Source: Rhodococcus sp. KRD197
GTDB taxonomy: Bacteria; Actinomycetota; Actinomycetes; Mycobacteriales; Mycobacteriaceae
Length of the DNA: 64,000 nucleotides
NCBI RefSeq assembly: GCF_017168235.1
Contig: NZ_JABFAO010000076.1
Location: forward strand, 45,397 to 109,396
Reading direction: 5' to 3'
Position 1 is the first letter of the stretch, and each line of letters starts with the position of its first letter. The position numbers and the translations under genes are program-made. Below, piece after piece: positions 60,331 to 64,000 of the stretch. The notes below the pieces were generated by a model, which saw nothing but the letters and a program-made list of their open reading frames with translations, was not told where the DNA came from and did no database searches.

Positions 60331-61115
60331 GAACGGTTTCCTTCTCTATCGGTTGGTGTTGCGGCATCGAGGAATGCGGGACGCTCGCCGCCGCCGTGAA
60401 CCGCCAGCATCGACCCGCTGACGTAGGAAGCGGCCGACGAGGCGAGGAAAACAGCGCAGGCACCGATGTCCGCCGGCGTCGCGAGTCGTCCCAGTGGAAC
60501 AGTGCGTTCCACTGCAGCGACGCCGTCGGCGTCCCCGTAGTGCAGATGGCTCAGTTCCGTCGCCACCATCCCCACGGTCACCCCATTGACCCGAACTTTC
60601 GGCGCCCACTCGACGGCCAACGATGTCGTGAGGCTGTCCAATCCAGCTTTCGCGGCGCCGTATGCAGCCGTGCCGGGGGAAGGCCGGCGTGCGCTGACGC
60701 TGCTGATCATCGTGATCGAGCCGCCCTGCGGCTGTTGTTGCATAACCGCATTCGCCTCCCGAGCGACGATCAGCGGCGCCAGCAGGTTCAGCTCGACGAC
60801 TTTGCGGTGGAATTCGGCGCTTGCGTCTGCGGCCATCGCGAACGGCGCACCGCCGGCATTGTTGACGACGGCGTCGAGGCGACCGTATCGGTCGACGACG
60901 TCAGCTACCAGTGCGGCGACCTGATCCTCCCTGCGCACGTCGCAGGGGAGGTACTGCGCGGTCGCATCGCCCTCGGTGATCGGTGCGTCCGCGTCACGCC
61001 GGGCGCACGCGACAACGATGTATCCAGCTCGTAGAAAAGCTCGTGACAGGCCGGCGCCGACGCCGCGCACACCGCCAGTGATCAAGGCGACCGGCGTATC
61101 TCGACCAGTGTTCAC
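60327..61115 (-). CDS. Short-chain dehydrogenase (Rv3549c-like)
   Basis: A 262-residue classical SDR with TGGVRGVGAGLSRAFL, NNAG at about 83-86, and YGAAKAGLDSL for Tyr-Lys. It starts at GTG 61115 with a good GGAGG site. It is co-transcribed with the Rv3548c-like gene and is divergent from echA20, as in M. tuberculosis, so it lies under the second KstR2-type operator. It likely reduces or oxidises an intermediate after ring opening; no specific substrate is known. Confidence 0.82.
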   Translation of the reverse strand: MNTGRDTPVALITGGVRGVGAGLSRAFLRAGYIVVACARRDADAPITEGDATAQYLPCDVRREDQVAALVADVVDRYGRLDAVVNNAGGAPFAMAADASAEFHRKVVELNLLAPLIVAREANAVMQQQPQGGSITMISSVSARRPSPGTAAYGAAKAGLDSLTTSLAVEWAPKVRVNGVTVGMVATELSHLHYGDADGVAAVERTVPLGRLATPADIGACAVFLASSAASYVSGSMLAVHGGGERPAFLDAATPTDREGNRS

Positions 61116-61180
61116 CTGTGCCTCCGCTCGAATTCGGGATCGACGAACCTCGTGAACTGGCCCGTCGACTGTGCTAACTT

Positions 61181-61198
61181 ACCAAGCACATGCTTGCT
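61181..61198. promoter_or_regulatory. KstR2-like operator with wider spacing
   Basis: ACCAAGCACATGCTTGCT contains the half-sites AnCAAG and CTTGnT, here 6 bp apart instead of 2, and a perfect CAAGCA-N2-TGCTTG palindrome. It lies between the divergent SDR pair and echA20, 28 nt before the latter. Confidence 0.65.
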
Positions 61199-61225
61199 TT
61201 GTACGGCAATAGTGAGGATTCGATC

Positions 61226-62017
61226 GTGCCAGTCATTTCCAGCGAGCCGGAACCCGGAATCGTCACCGTCTCCATCGACTACCCGCCGGTGAATGCACTT
61301 CCAGTCCAAGGTTGGTTCGACCTCGCCGAGGCGGTGACGAGAGCCGGCGCGAATCCGGCAACCCGGGTCGTTGTGCTGCGGGCCGAGAATCGCGGCTTCT
61401 GTGCAGGAGTCGACATCAAGGAGATCGAAAACTACTCGGGCTACGAGCATCTCATCGGTGCAAACAAGGGATGTGCCGCCGCTTTCTCGGCGGTGTACGA
61501 CTGCGAAGTCCCGGTCATCGCGGCGGTACAGGGCTTCTGCCTCGGTGGAGGAATCGGACTCGTGGGAAACGCGGACGTGGTAGTTGCCTCGGACGACGCA
61601 ACATTCGGCGTTCCCGAGGTCGACCGTGGGGCGCTGGGAGCTGCGACACATCTCTCTCGTCTGGTACCCCAGCACTTGATGCGCACGCTCTACTACACGG
61701 CGCGTCGGATCGACGCGAAGGCGCTCGAGCATTTCGGATCCGTATACGAAGTGGTACCGCGCGCAGAGTTGGACGAGTCCGCTCTGCGAGTAGCCCGTGA
61801 TATCGCAGCGAAGGACACCCGTGTCATCCGAGCGGCCAAGGAAGCGTTGAACGGCATCGACATCCAGCCGGTGCATCGCAGCTACCGCTTCGAACAAGGC
61901 TTCACATTCGAGCTCAATCTGTCGGGTGCGGCCGACGAAGCCCGTCGTAGCTCGCTCGACAACAACTTTCGCACCAGCGAACACCAGGACCACCGAGGAA
62001 AGGGCGGCCACGCATGA
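61226..62017 (+). CDS. echA20: EchA20-like crotonase (HIEC-CoA hydrolase)
   Basis: A 263-residue crotonase with FCAGVDIKEIEN and GFCLGGGIGLVGNADVVVAS as oxyanion-hole motifs. Upstream of ipdAB it corresponds to Rv3550, whose product opens steroid ring D by hydrolysis of HIEC-CoA. The start is GTG 61226 behind GAGGA; an earlier ATG at 61190 lies inside the KstR2-like operator. The stop overlaps the ipdA ATG (ATGA). Confidence 0.87.
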   Translation: MPVISSEPEPGIVTVSIDYPPVNALPVQGWFDLAEAVTRAGANPATRVVVLRAENRGFCAGVDIKEIENYSGYEHLIGANKGCAAAFSAVYDCEVPVIAAVQGFCLGGGIGLVGNADVVVASDDATFGVPEVDRGALGAATHLSRLVPQHLMRTLYYTARRIDAKALEHFGSVYEVVPRAELDESALRVARDIAAKDTRVIRAAKEALNGIDIQPVHRSYRFEQGFTFELNLSGAADEARRSSLDNNFRTSEHQDHRGKGGHA

Positions 62018-62880
62018 CGGCACCGGAGCGGCGCGACAAGACCAGCACTCTCGATGCTGTAGTAAGCGAGCTGACCGACGGTATGACCATCGGCATCGGC
62101 GGGTGGGGATCTCGGCGCAAGCCCATGGCAGCAGTGCGCGCGCTGCTGCGATCACCGCTGCGCGAGCTCACAGTCGTCTCGTACGGCGGTCCCGATATCG
62201 GACTACTCTGCGCGGCAGGGAAAGTGCGACGCGTCGTATACGGGTTCGTGTCATTGGACTCGATCCCGTACGACCCATGGTTCTCGCGTGCACGGACGAC
62301 CGGATCCATCGAGGTACGCGAGGTGGACGAGGGCATGTTGAACGCAGGCCTGCAGGCGGCAGCGGCGCGTCTGCCGTTTCTGCCGATACGCGCAGGCATC
62401 GGATCCGACGTGATGACCTACTACCCGGAACTGCGCACCATCAGATCGCCCTATCCGATACCGGGGACCGACCAGTTCGAGGAGCTCGTAGCAATGCCCG
62501 CATTGACACTCGATGCTGCGTTCGTGCATCTGAACCTGGCGGACGCGAGCGGCAACGGAGTGTATCTGGGGCCGGATCCGTATTTCGACGATCTCTATCT
62601 GCGTGCCGCGACACGCCGTTATCTGACCTGCGAGAGGATCGTGCCGACAGCCGAACTCGTCGCTGCGGCACCGCCGCAAGCGATGCTGACCAATCGGATG
62701 ATGGTCGATGCAGTGATCGCGGCGCCCGGAGGCGCGCACTTCACCTCGTGCGTACCGGATTACGATCGCGACGAAGCCTTCCAGAAGTCCTATGTCGCCG
62801 CCGCAGCCGATGATGCCGAATGGGCGAAATTCTACGAGAACTACGTGTCCGGGACCGACCGACAGGATGTCGACGCATGA
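62014..62880 (+). CDS. ipdA: IpdA, COCHEA-CoA hydrolase alpha subunit
   Basis: A 288-residue protein of the class I CoA-transferase fold. The IGIGGWGSRRKPMAAVRAL start and GGAHFTSCVPDYDRDEAF near the end are typical. With IpdB it forms the enzyme that hydrolytically opens ring C of COCHEA-CoA in actinobacterial steroid catabolism, despite its CoA-transferase ancestry. It is between echA20 and ipdB with ATGA overlaps on both sides, so the three are translated together. The order matches Rv3550 to Rv3552. Confidence 0.92.
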   Translation: MTAPERRDKTSTLDAVVSELTDGMTIGIGGWGSRRKPMAAVRALLRSPLRELTVVSYGGPDIGLLCAAGKVRRVVYGFVSLDSIPYDPWFSRARTTGSIEVREVDEGMLNAGLQAAAARLPFLPIRAGIGSDVMTYYPELRTIRSPYPIPGTDQFEELVAMPALTLDAAFVHLNLADASGNGVYLGPDPYFDDLYLRAATRRYLTCERIVPTAELVAAAPPQAMLTNRMMVDAVIAAPGGAHFTSCVPDYDRDEAFQKSYVAAAADDAEWAKFYENYVSGTDRQDVDA

Positions 62881-63629
62881 CCACCGAGCACGTGACACGT
62901 GCGGAGATCTGCGCGACCGCCTGCGCGGACCTGTTCAGCGGCGCTGGCGAGATAATGGCCAGCCCCATGGGGCTCATGCCGAGTATCGGTGCCCGACTGG
63001 CGCGGTTGACCACCGAACCCGATCTGCTGCTTTCGGACGGTGAGGCGTACCTGCTGGCCGACACCCCTGCCCTCGGGGCCTCCGCACCCATCGAAGGGTG
63101 GATTCCGTATCGCGCGGTCTTCGACGTCGTCGCCTCGGGGCGGCGTCACGTGGTGATGGGTGCCAATCAGCTCGATCGTCACGGCAATCAGAACATTTCC
63201 TGCCTCGGCAACCACGCCAAGCCGACGCGCCAGATGTTCGGCGTTCGAGGTGGGCCGGGAAACACCATCAACCACCGCACGAGCTACTGGGTTCCGCGCC
63301 ACTCGACTCGGGTCTTCGTCGACGCCGTCGACATGGTGTCCGGGGTCGGTTACGACAAGGTCGAGGGAAATCCCGCGGGACGGTTTCTCGACATCCACCG
63401 AGTCGTCAGCAATCTCGCAGTGCTCGACTTCTCGGGCGCAGGCAACACGATGCGGTTGGTCTCGGTGCACCCCGGTGTGACCGCGGACGAGGTTGGTGCT
63501 GCCACCGGCTTCGAACTCGACATCTCGTCCGTGACGCAGACGCGGATTCCCGGCGAGGACGAACTGAACTTGATCCGCAATGCCATCGATCCGCGAGGAC
63601 TGCGCGAGAAGGAGGTCCCGGCGAAGTGA
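62877..63629 (+). CDS. ipdB: IpdB, COCHEA-CoA hydrolase beta subunit
   Basis: A 250-residue partner of IpdA with the same fold. Notable segments are LLLSDGEAYLLADTPALG and HVVMGANQLDRHGNQNISCLGNHAKPTRQMFGVRGGPGN, the last forming part of the CoA site. The ATG at 62877 overlaps the ipdA stop (ATGA). A longer upstream frame overlaps ipdA and was rejected. Subunit balance is expected from coupling. Confidence 0.92.
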   Translation: MTTEHVTRAEICATACADLFSGAGEIMASPMGLMPSIGARLARLTTEPDLLLSDGEAYLLADTPALGASAPIEGWIPYRAVFDVVASGRRHVVMGANQLDRHGNQNISCLGNHAKPTRQMFGVRGGPGNTINHRTSYWVPRHSTRVFVDAVDMVSGVGYDKVEGNPAGRFLDIHRVVSNLAVLDFSGAGNTMRLVSVHPGVTADEVGAATGFELDISSVTQTRIPGEDELNLIRNAIDPRGLREKEVPAK

Positions 63630-64000
63630 GAATGCTCAGTACGCGTTTCACGGAACTGGTCGGCGTCGAGCACCCGATCGTGCAGACCGGAATGGGATGG
63701 GTCGCGGGGCCACGTCTCGTGGCGGCGACCTCGAACGCCGGAGGTCTCGGGATACTGGCGTCGGCGACGATGACCTACCCTGAGCTGGCCACCGCGATCG
63801 CGAAGACCAAGGCCGCCACCGACCGACCGTTCGGGGTCAACATCCGCGCCGATGCAGCCGATGCCGCAGAGCGCGTGAGTCTACTGATCCGTGAGAAGGT
63901 TCGAGTGGCGTCGTTCGCTCTGGCGCCGCGTCCCGAACTCATCGATACGTTGAAAAATGCTGGGGTGGTGGTTATTCCATCGATCGGAGCGGCCAAGCAT
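63626..64000 (+). CDS. ipdC: IpdC, flavin-dependent oxidoreductase (cut by window end)
   Basis: The first 125 codons of a nitronate monooxygenase-like FMN protein. The opening ELVGVEHPIVQTGMGWVAGPRLVAATSNAGGLGILAS is the usual first strand and FMN phosphate loop of this family. It follows ipdAB as Rv3553 does, and in M. tuberculosis IpdC acts on a 5-hydroxy HIP/HIC-CoA intermediate. GTG start at 63626 overlaps the ipdB stop (GTGA); a GGAGG site lies 11 nt upstream. The rest is outside the window. Confidence 0.88.
   Translation, partial: MRMLSTRFTELVGVEHPIVQTGMGWVAGPRLVAATSNAGGLGILASATMTYPELATAIAKTKAATDRPFGVNIRADAADAAERVSLLIREKVRVASFALAPRPELIDTLKNAGVVVIPSIGAAKH

Noticed and set aside
1..64000. 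CRISPR arrays, tRNA and rRNA genes, prophage or integrase genes
   Set aside because: None were seen on reading both strands; repeats found are short pairs and there is no tRNA-like or att-like structure at region borders.

Overview
The window comes from a high-GC actinobacterium of the Mycobacteriales, most likely Rhodococcus or a close relative. The evidence is inferential: a KstR2-controlled steroid C/D-ring gene block laid out almost as in Mycobacterium tuberculosis, a DosR/DosS-like two-component pair surrounded by tandem universal stress proteins, an Acg-like nitroreductase homologue, and widespread ATGA/GTGA translational coupling.

Region 1 (1-14353, all minus strand) is a compact biosynthetic operon of about twelve genes. 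It reads FAAL ligase, two large acyl-CoA-dehydrogenase-like proteins, a loading ACP, a single KS-AT-ACP polyketide module, a KASIII-like enzyme, an FkbH-like glyceryl-ACP synthase, a glyceryl-ACP, an E2-type acyltransferase, an alpha/beta hydrolase, a type II thioesterase and the start of an MFS exporter. The five-gene block at 919-5765 has the composition and order of the tetronate cassette known from agglomerin-type pathways (Agg1-Agg5). The inferred pathway is: a free fatty acid is activated, loaded on ACP and desaturated; one malonyl extension gives a beta-ketoacyl-ACP; this is condensed with glyceryl-ACP into a tetronate ring; acetylation and elimination then form an exocyclic methylidene. 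A lipid-binding (SRPBCC) protein and an MmpL transporter are transcribed divergently (14626-17486).

Region 2 (17504-23058) holds a DASS-family anion symporter, a tandem USP, a carotenoid-oxygenase-family protein and a KAS II-like synthase.

Region 3 (23246-50747) is a stress and dormancy island. It carries a PAS-GGDEF protein, a DosS-like GAF kinase, a zinc alcohol dehydrogenase, a DosR-like regulator, an Acg-like protein, five intact tandem USPs, one USP gene split by an IS3-family insertion with a 3-bp target duplication, a flavodoxin/kinase pair (Rv2004c-like), DUF4389 and Rv1733c-like membrane proteins, and a PAS-GAF-GGDEF-EAL protein. Several intergenic regions carry imperfect palindromes that align in register with the mycobacterial DosR box. 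An alanine/sodium symporter, an acyl-CoA dehydrogenase, a secreted ParB-like protein, a GyrI-like protein and a ferritin-like protein are interspersed.

Region 4 (50882-64000) is the KstR2 regulon for steroid C/D rings: kstR2, fadE33, fadE32, fadE31, a crotonase and fadD3 on the minus strand; fadE30 and ipdF on the plus strand; two SDR genes on the minus strand; then echA20, ipdA, ipdB and ipdC (cut by the window end) on the plus strand. KstR2-type operators lie in both divergent promoters.

No stretch longer than 300 bases lacks a gene. The longest gaps (14354-14625, 34391-34639, 19106-19350, 49566-49793) hold promoters, operator candidates or terminators described below. I saw no tRNA, rRNA or CRISPR array.
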